DNA of 6,874 nucleotides from Planctomycetota bacterium (GTDB taxonomy: Bacteria; Planctomycetota; Planctomycetia; Pirellulales; Pirellulaceae), in the NCBI GenBank assembly GCA_019347795.1, contig JAHWKS010000295.1, forward strand, positions 1 to 6,874. Direction: 5' to 3'. The notes below the pieces were generated by a model. That model was not told where the DNA came from and did no database searches. It saw nothing but the letters and a program-made list of their open reading frames with translations. This document shows, piece by piece, positions 1-5,164 of the stretch. Made by a program: the position numbers and the translations under genes. The stretch's first letter is position 1. Every line of letters starts with the position of its first letter.

Positions 1-9
1 TCGCTTCAT
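1..9 (-). CDS. 5' end of a gene leaving the window (three codons only)
   Basis: Reading the minus strand, an ATG at 9..7 is followed by Lys and Arg codons and then the window ends. The start is believable because a full consensus Shine-Dalgarno sequence, AAGGAGG on the minus strand (19-25), lies nine bases upstream. It begins 81 nt beyond the stop codon of the membrane-protein gene on the same strand, so the two may form one transcription unit. A Met-Lys-Arg beginning suits a secreted or membrane protein but three residues cannot show a function. Confidence 0.6.
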
Positions 10-18
10 ACGTCGATT

Positions 19-25
19 CCTCCTT
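19..25 (-). promoter_or_regulatory. consensus ribosome binding site
   Basis: AAGGAGG on the minus strand, with nine bases between it and the ATG at 9..7. It is the strongest Shine-Dalgarno match in the window and is the main evidence that a gene starts at the left edge. Confidence 0.65.
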
Positions 26-90
26 GGAACTATCGTTGAATCCGGTACCAGCGGCAAAGTCGGAAGCCCGTCGATCCAGTGTACGTGGTT

Positions 91-951
91 TTACCGCCGG
101 TTGGCAATCCACTCCGGCGAAACGAACCGCCGCAAGAGGCTCGAAAGCTCCGCTTCCCAAGGGCCGGGGGACGCCGGCTGTTGGGATGGCGAGGACTCCT
201 CGCGGACAGGCACGAATCCGCTCCACCGCAGCCGGACCGGCCAATCGTGAGCGGACGCCGCGGCATTCACGCGCTCGGCGACCCGCAGCGCCCAGAGGGC
301 GCCGAAGCCGTCGCGAAAGTCTCGCCAGACGCGATCCCCGCCGCCGGCGCGCTGTTGGACCAGGACCCAAGTCGTCGCCGCGACGAAGCAGGCCGCCGCC
401 AAGGCCCAAGCGCGCGGGAGACGAATGGGCGCGTCATCGAAAACAAATTCCGCCAGCAACAGTCCTTGCCCGGCGGCCGCCAACAAAGCCGCGGGGCAGA
501 ACCGCGTGGGAAGCCAGTTCAGCACGCCCACCCCGATCAGCCCCAGCAGAAACGCGGCTCGGACGCCGGAAATCTCGAGCGACTGCCCGCGACGCAGCAC
601 GAACGCCTCCAAGGCGGGGAGCGCCAGCACCGCCCACAGCGATACCACGACAATCTGCCACGGATGGTGCTGCGGCCGTTTCGCCCCCAAGACGGCCATT
701 GCCGGGCAGAACGTCAGCATGGCCGCGGCATAGTGAAGCGCGTCGGCGCCCGCGAAGTTTCGGGCGCCGGGGTCCAGCAGCAAAATCGGCAAGGCGAGGA
801 GCGTCAGCGAGTACGTCGCCAGCACGGCCCACCACCACGCGGCGGTGAGGGTGGCTCCCCGGAGCCGCGGGCGAATCGCCGCCAGCAGCACGCCCTCACC
901 GGCGGCAAACGCGGCAATGGCGACAACCTCGATCCAGACGGGAATAATCAA
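91..951 (-). CDS. Unrecognised polytopic membrane protein, about seven helices
   Basis: This 286-residue protein has no function I can name. Hydrophobic stretches lie near residues 2-26, 37-60, 68-90, 98-119, 129-150, 152-171 and 180-200. They are followed by a hydrophilic, Arg-rich tail of about 85 residues. Segments that look conserved are FCPAMAVLGAKRP (81-93), where a helix ends in a basic HH-containing loop, and FRDGFGALWALRVAERVNAA (212-231) plus LLRRFVSPEW (272-281) in the tail. The open frame runs far upstream to 1728, but that part is Arg-rich shadow sequence. I chose the TTG at 951..949 because hydrophobic protein begins there and GGAAAG sits nine bases upstream. The gene is followed 81 nt later by the cut-off gene at the left edge and is divergent from the gene at 1180. 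The tail could be a cytoplasmic interaction domain (inference). The gene is very likely real; the exact start is less sure. Confidence 0.75.
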   Translation of the reverse strand: MIIPVWIEVVAIAAFAAGEGVLLAAIRPRLRGATLTAAWWWAVLATYSLTLLALPILLLDPGARNFAGADALHYAAAMLTFCPAMAVLGAKRPQHHPWQIVVVSLWAVLALPALEAFVLRRGQSLEISGVRAAFLLGLIGVGVLNWLPTRFCPAALLAAAGQGLLLAEFVFDDAPIRLPRAWALAAACFVAATTWVLVQQRAGGGDRVWRDFRDGFGALWALRVAERVNAAASAHDWPVRLRWSGFVPVREESSPSQQPASPGPWEAELSSLLRRFVSPEWIANRR

Positions 952-1179
952 ACAACGCGACTTTCCGAACGACCAGGCTTGCGGATTTCGCTGATTCTCG
1001 TTCGGCGCCGCCCGCACGCCAACGGGGTTTCCGCCGTCGCTTCCGATCCTACCGGCCGTGCGGCTGAAAAAATGTGGCGAAATTGCAACGGTGGCGTTTG
1101 CACAACCGCGGGCCGTAGCGCATGTTTTCCGGAATCGACAATGCTTCACGTTCCGGTCATCGCCGGGAAGGAGTCGGAC
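952..1179. promoter_or_regulatory. Divergent spacer expected to hold two promoters
   Basis: This spacer separates the leftward membrane-protein gene from the rightward Cys-rich protein gene, so both promoters should lie in it. I see no clear -35/-10 pair and no sigma-54 site with correct GG-N10-GC spacing. The only firm elements are the ribosome sites: AAGGAG at 1168-1173, six bases before the ATG at 1180, and GGAAAG on the minus strand nine bases before the TTG at 951. Confidence 0.4.
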
Positions 1180-1826
1180 ATGAAACGTCTGGGATACTGG
1201 TCGCTGCCGTTGGCTCTCGCACTCCAAGCAACGGTCGGCGCCGCCGAGTTCGCGTCGGAGTGGGAACGGATCGTGCCGGCGGAAGCCGCGGAGCAGTCGC
1301 CATCGCCCTCGGACTGGGCGCAGCCTCCCACTCCCCCCGCGCCGCCACAGACGATGGCGGCTTATGCCTCTTCGGCTAACTTCGGGCATTATCCGTCGCT
1401 CGCGACCGGCGGATGCGCCGGACTGGATTCGGCGCCTGCTGCGAGCGGCAGTATTCGCCTCTGGACGGCCTCTGGGCGAACTACTGCCAGGAGCGGCCGC
1501 GGCGGCATCCCGCGAGCATCTTCTTCGGCGCCTTGCACATCGATCGGCGCCGATGGAGCTGCTGCCCCGGGCCCTGCGGCGAGTGCGACGGCCATGCGGC
1601 GTCAATGGGTCCGGTCCCGACTCACGCCCTTCCGGAATCGCACCTCCCCATGGCGCCGTCCTCCGAGACGGATGCTCATCCCGCGGATGCTCCCCCGCAG
1701 GAGGCCGGCCCTGTCGAGGAGCTTCCAAGCGAAGATCCTCCGATCGAGGTGACGCCGCCCGAAGTCCCCGAAGAAGCCCCCGGCGCCTGGCTGCCGATCC
1801 CCCGCTCCAACCGCCGTCCGCGGTAG
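1180..1826 (+). pseudogene. Secreted Cys/Pro-rich planctomycete protein, frame broken once
   Basis: The ATG at 1180 has AAGGAG six bases upstream and opens with a signal peptide (Met-Lys-Arg-Leu, a hydrophobic core, cleavage near Val-Gly-Ala-Ala at residues 20-23). A Ser/Pro/Ala-rich stretch follows, with PTPPAPP around 1330. After about 1380 sensible protein continues only in the frame one base back. There it reads CCERQYSPLDGLWANYCQER (1437-1496), then WSCCPGPCGEC (1554-1586), then an acidic Pro/Glu-rich tail to the TAG at 1824-1826. The switch must fall between 1380, where the second frame opens after a TAA, and the Cys pair at 1437. One lost base would explain it. No X-XXY-YYZ slippery heptamer is visible there, so programmed frameshifting is unlikely. 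Short exported proteins with a C-C...W..YC.E motif are familiar from planctomycetes, though their role is unknown to me. This is either a real frameshift mutation or a sequencing error. Confidence 0.7.
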
Positions 1827-1850
1827 TGCGGAGTCAAAGGGTCGGGAGGG

Positions 1851-1916
1851 TCGGGAGTCTTTTTCGGCCAACGCAGTAGCCATTGGCTTGCCGCACGGGC
1901 CGAAAAAGACTCCCGA
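1851..1916. repeat. Large inverted repeat, 19-bp perfect arms
   Basis: The left arm (1851-1869, beginning TCGGGAGTC and ending TTTTTCGGCC) and the right arm (1898-1916) are perfect reverse complements over 19 bp, with a 28-nt loop. The loop has its own small stem, AGCC-ATT-GGCT (1878-1888). The outer sequence extends the symmetry imperfectly: CGGGAG occurs again just left of the left arm (1843-1848) and CTCCCGA again just right of the right arm. It begins 24 nt after the Cys-rich gene stop. It could act as a bidirectional terminator, but the T-run is inside the stem rather than after it, so a dispersed REP-like or MITE-like palindrome is the likelier reading. Confidence 0.85.
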
Positions 1917-2108
1917 ACGACTCCCGAACCTGTTGCGGCTCGCCCGACCCCCTCGCGGCGCGTTCCAATCGGCGTCCGCTGTCCGTCGCAGAACTTCGGC
2001 AGAACGAGCAAAATCGGCTGCGGAAGATGACGCCGGGCGGCCGATAATTCTCCTACCACCCATCACCCGGGCGGACGAACCACGGATTGGTTCCGGATCA
2101 GGATAAGA

Positions 2109-2150
2109 GGTCATGGCGAGCCGATGGACCGGCCGGCCATGACCTTTTTT
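2109..2150 (+). terminator. Rho-independent terminator
   Basis: A perfect 9-bp stem, GGTCATGGC (2109-2117) with GCCATGACC (2136-2144), is followed directly by six Ts (2145-2150). The 18-nt loop can form a further GCC/GGC pairing (2120-2122 with 2131-2133). The T-run is on the plus strand only, so it ends rightward transcripts. The nearest rightward gene stops at 1826, 283 nt earlier, so it either closes a long 3' untranslated region or belongs to an unannotated RNA. Confidence 0.8.
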
Positions 2151-2192
2151 CATGCGCCGCTGCGCGATCTTCCCGCTCGTCATGAAGAAAAC

Positions 2193-2224
2193 AGCCACGG
2201 ATAAACACGGATGGGCACGGATCA
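2193..2224 (+). repeat. Three tandem decamers, CCACGGAT type
   Basis: Three 10-nt units at 2195-2204, 2205-2214 and 2215-2224 share the core CACGGAT. A related sequence occurs in reverse orientation at 2728-2759. I recall this ACGGAT-type tandem sequence as common between genes in planctomycetes and some other environmental bacteria. No function is known to me. Confidence 0.75.
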
Positions 2225-2269
2225 AGCGGGAAGAACGAAACGCAAGCGACGCAACAAGCGCAACGGGCG

Positions 2270-2446
2270 CTAACGTTTGCGTCTCTTGCGTCTTTCGCGC
2301 CGTTTGCGTTGTCTTCTTTCCGGCGGATTGGGGATCATCGCGGCGCGGGTTTCCACGAAGAACTTGCGGGCGCCGCCGATGCGGAAGCAGTAATCGGGCG
2401 CCTTGGTCGCCTCGCCGATCTTGATCGAGTCCGCGACAACTAACCA
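2270..2446 (-). pseudogene. Remnant of a restriction endonuclease/methylase N-terminal domain
   Basis: On the minus strand, codons 2437 down to 2345 read VADSIKIGEATKAPDYCFRI and then GGARKFFVETR. This closely resembles the PD-(D/E)XK nuclease motif at the N-terminus of Eco57I-like (type IIG) and HsdR-type restriction enzymes, where PDY...FFVEAKKP is usual. The Asp of PDY is at 2395-2393 and the Glu of VET at 2353-2351. The catalytic Lys two residues after the Glu is replaced by Arg (2347-2345), and the homology ends exactly there. The frame then runs into repeat-derived Arg/Lys codons and stops at 2270-2272. A TGA at 2449-2447 blocks the upstream side. About 30 residues of an enzyme usually several hundred or more long remain, so it cannot be active. 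The family is recognised from memory of the motif. Confidence 0.6.
2275..2345 (+). repeat. 71-bp dispersed repeat, copy A
   Basis: This 71-nt stretch aligns with 2654-2725 at roughly 80-85 percent identity by eye, both on the plus strand. It begins with TTGCGTCT-like units repeated every 10-11 nt and ends with the shared GGATCATCGCGGCG. Its right end (2345) coincides with the point where the restriction-enzyme homology stops, so it may mark an insertion or recombination joint. Confidence 0.75.
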
Positions 2447-2449
2447 TCA

Positions 2450-2516
2450 TTATACGGTACAGATGTTCAGAAACCCGCTTTGCTTGCCGATTTTCTTGAG
2501 GTAGGCGGGACTTGCG
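2450..2516 (-). other. Short possible protein remnant, family unknown
   Basis: Directly upstream of the restriction-enzyme remnant, minus-strand codons read ASPAYLKKIGKQSGFLNICTV before a TAA at 2452..2450. The amphipathic FLKKL-like pattern with GF resembles transposase N-termini of the IS4 type only weakly. It is listed because it looks more protein-like than its surroundings and lies next to another remnant; no start codon or longer frame supports it. Confidence 0.2.
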
Positions 2517-2566
2517 CTCGCGTGGCGCCGGAGAGAGCGTGCGGAAGCCTTTACGTCACCGGCTTC

Positions 2567-2609
2567 TGCGTCACGCGGCGGCGAGGCGACTTTGACGCAA
2601 CTTTTTTTT
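2567..2609 (+). terminator. Terminator-like hairpin with eight Ts
   Basis: TGCGTCA (2567-2573) pairs perfectly with TGACGCA (2593-2599) across a 19-nt loop, and eight Ts follow at 2602-2609 after two bases. The loop is long and the stem short, and no rightward gene lies upstream, so the terminator role is doubtful. It could be a leftover of a lost gene. Confidence 0.35.
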
Positions 2610-2635
2610 CCGCCGCCGCCCGTGGTGAAGCACTT

Positions 2636-2671
2636 GGCGCAAGAGGCGCCGGCGCTTGCGTCTTTTGCGCC
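2636..2671. repeat. Inverted repeat inside the second repeat block
   Basis: GGCGCAA (2636-2642) pairs with TTGCGCC (2665-2671), and the loop contains the self-complementary GGCGCC. It overlaps the left part of the second 70-bp-class repeat. On the minus strand it lies about 100 nt after the SecA-like stop codon but has no following T-run, so a terminator role is unsupported. Confidence 0.5.
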
Positions 2672-2725
2672 GCTCGCGCCTTTTGCGTTGTCTGCTTGCC
2701 GGCGGCTCGAAGGATCATCGCGGCG
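2654..2725 (+). repeat. 72-bp dispersed repeat, copy B
   Basis: Direct-orientation partner of 2275-2345. The blocks TTTGCGTTGTCT and GGATCATCGCGGCG are identical or nearly so, with scattered substitutions and one length difference between them. In this copy the reverse CCACGGAT-type repeat follows immediately, whereas in the other copy the decamers come before it. Confidence 0.75.
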
Positions 2726-2727
2726 TA

Positions 2728-2759
2728 CATCCGTGTTTCAACTGTGTTCATCCGTGGCT
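2728..2759 (-). repeat. CCACGGAT-type repeat, reverse orientation
   Basis: On the minus strand this reads AGCCACGGATGAACAC (2759..2744), an interruption, then ACACGGATGT. Sixteen bases at 2744-2759 are the reverse complement of 2193-2208 with one mismatch, so the 567-nt stretch between the outer ends is bounded by opposed copies. It ends 14 nt before the SecA-like stop codon. Confidence 0.7.
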
Positions 2760-2773
2760 AACTTCTTGTTTGC

Positions 2774-4741
2774 TTAATCCGGACTGTCGAGATAGGGATC
2801 CTGGCCCATCTCGAGTTGCACCTTTTTGCGTTGCTTCTCGTGGTAGAGCAGGATCATGCGGTCGCGGAGATGCTTGCTTTCGACTTTCCGCTGGGCGCGG
2901 TGGAAGAGTCGGCCCAGGCCTTCGCTGGCGGACATCCGCTCGCCTTGGCGGGTGTAGCGGTCGGCGTCCTTGGGGCCGAAGCCGGTCTTGAGGACGTCGT
3001 CGTCCATCGCCATGAACATGCGAAAGGTGCCGGGATCCCCCTGGCGGGCACAGCGGCCGACAAGCTGGCGGTCGATGCGGGCGGAATCGTGCAGCTCGGT
3101 GCAGATCACGTGCAACCCGCCCTGTTCGGGAACCGATTGGCCGAGCTTGATGTCGGTCCCGCGGCCGGCCATGTTCGTGGCGACGGTCACCTTGCCCGGC
3201 TGCCCCGCGCGGGCCACGATCTCCGCCTCCTCGGCGATGCGGTGTGCGTTGAGGACCTGGTGCTCGATCCCCTCCCGCTGCAATAACCGGGAGAGATGCT
3301 CGCTCTTGGAGATGGAGCGAGTGCCGATCAGCACCGGCCGGCCTTGCTCGTGCATCTCTTTGACTTCTTGGACGATCGCCTCCCACTTCTGCTCGCCGGA
3401 GCCGAACACGCGGTCGGGGAGCCGGGTTCGCTGGCAGGCGCGGTTGGTGGGAATCTTCACCACGGCCCGCTTATAAATCTTGCGGATCTCGCCGGCGGAA
3501 GTGATGATTGTGCCGGTCATCCCCGCCAGGTGCTTGTAGCGGAGGAAGAGGTCCTGGACGGTGATGCGGGCCGCCTGGCCGGTGGCGACGGTGACCGGCG
3601 CCCCCTCTTGCGCCTCGGCGGCTTGATGAATGCCGTCGCGCCACTTGCGCCCTTCGGCCAGTCGTCCGGTGGACTCATCGACGATCACCACCTCCTCTTT
3701 GCCGTCTTTGCCGCGGCGGACCACATAATCGCGATCCCGCTGGAAGTCGCGCCGCACCTTGATCGCCCGCTCGATGTATTCGTAAAGGTCGATCAGGCCC
3801 ACGGAGTTCATCGCCTCGGGGTGCGGCAGGCGGCGGACTTTTTGCCGGCCGGCGAAGGTCAGCTCGACCTTGCGTTTCTCGTGGTCGTATTCGTAGTCGT
3901 CGTCCTCGTCGAAGTAATCGACCGACGCCGCGGCCCACTCGTAGCACGCCACCGCCTCCTGGGCCGCCTCGGTGGGGAGGGCGCTGATGATCAGCGGCGT
4001 GCGGGCTTCATCAATGAGGATACTGTCGGCCTCGTCCACCAGGCAGAAGTGCTGGGCCCGCTGGACCGGCTGCTCGTTCCCCTGGTTGCGATCGCCGCCG
4101 AAGAAAATATCCGCCGTCTGCTGGCGAATTCGCCGGAGGAGGAGGCGGTCGCGGAGAAAGTCGAACCCGAACTCCTTGGCCGTGCCGTAGGTGACGTCGC
4201 AGGCGTAGTTCTTGCGCCGTTCGTCCTGCGACATCTGCGTCTCGATCACCCCCACGGTCAGGCCGAGGAGGCTGTAGATCGGCGTCATCCACTCGGCGTC
4301 GCGGCGGGCGAGGTAGTCGTTCACGGTCGCCAGGTGGGCGCCCTTGCCTGCCAAGGCGTGAAGATAGAGAGGCAGCGTCGCGGTGAGGGTTTTGCCTTCG
4401 CCCGTCTCCATCTCGGCGATGCAGCCGTGATAGAGGGCCATGCCGCCCAAAAGCTGGACCTCGAAGTGCCGCATGTTCAGCGCGCGGCGGCCCGCCTCTC
4501 GCACCAGGCCGAAAGCCTCGGGAAGGAGGGCTTCCATCGATTCCCCGCAACGGACGCGATAGCGGAGCGAGAGGCTCTCTTTGCGGAGCTCCGCGTCGTT
4601 CATCTCGCGGAACTGGGCCTCGAACGTCTCGATGCGGGGGAGCAGGCTGCCCCAGCGGGCCAGGCGCCAATGCCCCTTGCCGCTGAACAAGGACGAAACC
4701 CCGCGGGGCAATTGGGCCGTCTGCGTTATGGTCTGAGTCAT
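2774..4741 (-). CDS. secA: SecA-like translocase ATPase lacking the C-terminal domains
   Basis: SecA is the cytoplasmic ATPase that drives unfolded preproteins through SecYEG. This 655-residue protein keeps the motor: Walker A METGEGKT (111-118), VNDYLARRDAEWM (140-152), TYGTAKEFGFDFLRD (184-198), Walker B/DEAD LVDEADSILIDEARTPLIIS (234-253), a preprotein-binding region about 220-370 with an acidic DEDDDYEYD loop (278-286), AGMTGT (406-411), ATNMAGRGTDI (521-531) and QLVGRCARQGDPG (559-571) with the presumed arginine finger. It ends soon after the first part of the long scaffold helix (RAQRKVESKHLRDR, 615-628). Housekeeping SecAs are about 800-950 residues, so the helical wing, the two-helix finger and the Cys-rich zinc tail are missing. 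The ending DPYLDSPD-stop shows no sign of frameshift. The ATG is fixed upstream by an in-frame TGA two codons before it and has no Shine-Dalgarno site. It is probably an accessory paralogue, with a full-length secA elsewhere (inference). Confidence 0.95.
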   Translation of the reverse strand: MTQTITQTAQLPRGVSSLFSGKGHWRLARWGSLLPRIETFEAQFREMNDAELRKESLSLRYRVRCGESMEALLPEAFGLVREAGRRALNMRHFEVQLLGGMALYHGCIAEMETGEGKTLTATLPLYLHALAGKGAHLATVNDYLARRDAEWMTPIYSLLGLTVGVIETQMSQDERRKNYACDVTYGTAKEFGFDFLRDRLLLRRIRQQTADIFFGGDRNQGNEQPVQRAQHFCLVDEADSILIDEARTPLIISALPTEAAQEAVACYEWAAASVDYFDEDDDYEYDHEKRKVELTFAGRQKVRRLPHPEAMNSVGLIDLYEYIERAIKVRRDFQRDRDYVVRRGKDGKEEVVIVDESTGRLAEGRKWRDGIHQAAEAQEGAPVTVATGQAARITVQDLFLRYKHLAGMTGTIITSAGEIRKIYKRAVVKIPTNRACQRTRLPDRVFGSGEQKWEAIVQEVKEMHEQGRPVLIGTRSISKSEHLSRLLQREGIEHQVLNAHRIAEEAEIVARAGQPGKVTVATNMAGRGTDIKLGQSVPEQGGLHVICTELHDSARIDRQLVGRCARQGDPGTFRMFMAMDDDVLKTGFGPKDADRYTRQGERMSASEGLGRLFHRAQRKVESKHLRDRMILLYHEKQRKKVQLEMGQDPYLDSPD

Positions 4742-4747
4742 AAATCA

Positions 4748-4753
4748 ATTCTA
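4748..4753 (-). promoter_or_regulatory. Possible -10 element just before the SecA-like ATG
   Basis: TAGAAT on the minus strand lies six bases before the ATG at 4741. If used, transcription would begin at or next to the ATG and the mRNA would be leaderless, which would agree with the absence of a Shine-Dalgarno site. No good -35 is visible 16-18 bases upstream, so this is tentative. Confidence 0.25.
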
Positions 4754-4864
4754 TCGCGGCGCACGGGAAGCGCGAAATGCTTTTCTCCTCATCGCTGTTG
4801 GATGCGCCTCAGCCGCCGACAATTCCCAGTCATCCGTGATTGCCCGGATTCTCGCGGCGCCGGA

Positions 4865-4965
4865 GCGAGGGGCATAGAAGCCCGACGCGTAAGCGAGGGG
4901 GCGCGACGAGTGAATGCGGCTTCTCCCTCGCTAACGCTTCGCGCCAAGCACGCGTGGCGAGGGGC
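4865..4965. repeat. Dispersed palindromic repeat element
   Basis: GCGTAAGCGAGGG (4887-4899) is the reverse complement of CCCTCGCTAACGC (4925-4937) except at one position, with a 25-nt loop. The block is flanked by a direct repeat GCGAGGGGC (4865-4873 and 4957-4965). The core GCCCGACGCGTAAGCGAGGG (4880-4899) is a sequence I recall from many planctomycete intergenic regions; its translations give the recurrent spurious peptides SPTRKRG and ARRVSEG. Possible roles, such as mRNA 3' end protection or a mobile palindrome, are unproven. Confidence 0.7.
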
Positions 4966-5073
4966 CTGGAATCTGGAGAACCTGCGTCGCCTTTTCCAAG
5001 AATAGCGTTTTTATCAACTGGCGCGGTTGGTTTCGCCGACACAACTGTTACGCCCGGAATTATCGTCACAGCG

Positions 5074-5092
5074 CGCACAGTCTGCCTGTGCG
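5074..5092 (+). repeat. Small hairpin upstream of the barrel gene
   Basis: CGCACAG (5074-5080) pairs perfectly with CTGTGCG (5086-5092) over a 5-nt loop, 72 nt before the chosen ATG and immediately before an in-frame ATG at 5093. It could be a leader hairpin or a dyad operator; nothing else in the sequence decides. Confidence 0.45.
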
Positions 5093-5164
5093 ATGAAGTT
5101 TCGCAGGGTGGGTCTCCGCCACTGCGCGGCGCAATCCATCGACCCGAGCATCCTGAGCAGAACT

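Larger units (their letters stand above)
1827..2773. other. Gene-free repeat-rich region
   Basis: About 950 nt without a convincing intact gene. Open frames here have poor codon use and run through repeats. What it holds, left to right: a 19-bp perfect inverted repeat, about 190 nt of unassigned sequence ending in a terminator, a decamer repeat, a 71-bp repeat copy abutting a restriction-enzyme remnant, an unassigned stretch with a terminator-like hairpin, a second (72-bp) repeat copy and a reversed decamer-type repeat just beyond the 3' end of the SecA-like gene. It reads as a graveyard of insertions between two convergent genes. Confidence 0.75.
4742..5164. other. Divergent spacer between the SecA-like and barrel genes
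   Basis: These 423 nt should contain the promoters of both divergent genes. The middle (about 4855-4970) is a palindromic repeat element. The right part (5000-5164) should serve the barrel gene; it holds a small perfect hairpin but no convincing -35/-10 pair. The open frames that cross the spacer encode repeat-type Arg-rich peptides (for example SPTRKRG) and are not credible genes. Confidence 0.6.

Noticed and set aside
24..848. Plus-strand 274-codon open frame
   Set aside because: Pro/Arg/Ala-rich composition, no domain or signal, and wholly antisense to the membrane-protein gene.
1076..1090. Sigma-54-like promoter before the Cys-rich gene
   Set aside because: GG and GC dinucleotides are seven or eight bases apart rather than the required ten.
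952..1728. Upstream extension of the minus-strand membrane-protein frame
   Set aside because: The frame stays open only because the DNA is GC-rich. It encodes Arg-rich low-complexity sequence, is antisense to the Cys-rich gene, and protein-like sequence starts only at about 951.
1888..2106. Plus-strand 72-codon open frame ending two bases before the terminator
   Set aside because: The stop-terminator spacing is tempting, but the start lies inside the loop of the inverted repeat, there is no ribosome site, and the composition is not protein-like.
2451..2456. TATAAT -10 element on the minus strand
   Set aside because: No -35 at a suitable distance and only a dead gene remnant downstream; most likely chance.
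2193..2725. CRISPR array
   Set aside because: The repeats are too short, degenerate, or only two in number, spacing is irregular, and no cas gene is present.
3296..5005. Plus-strand 569-codon open frame
   Set aside because: Complementary shadow of the SecA-like gene, whose motifs are unmistakable on the minus strand.
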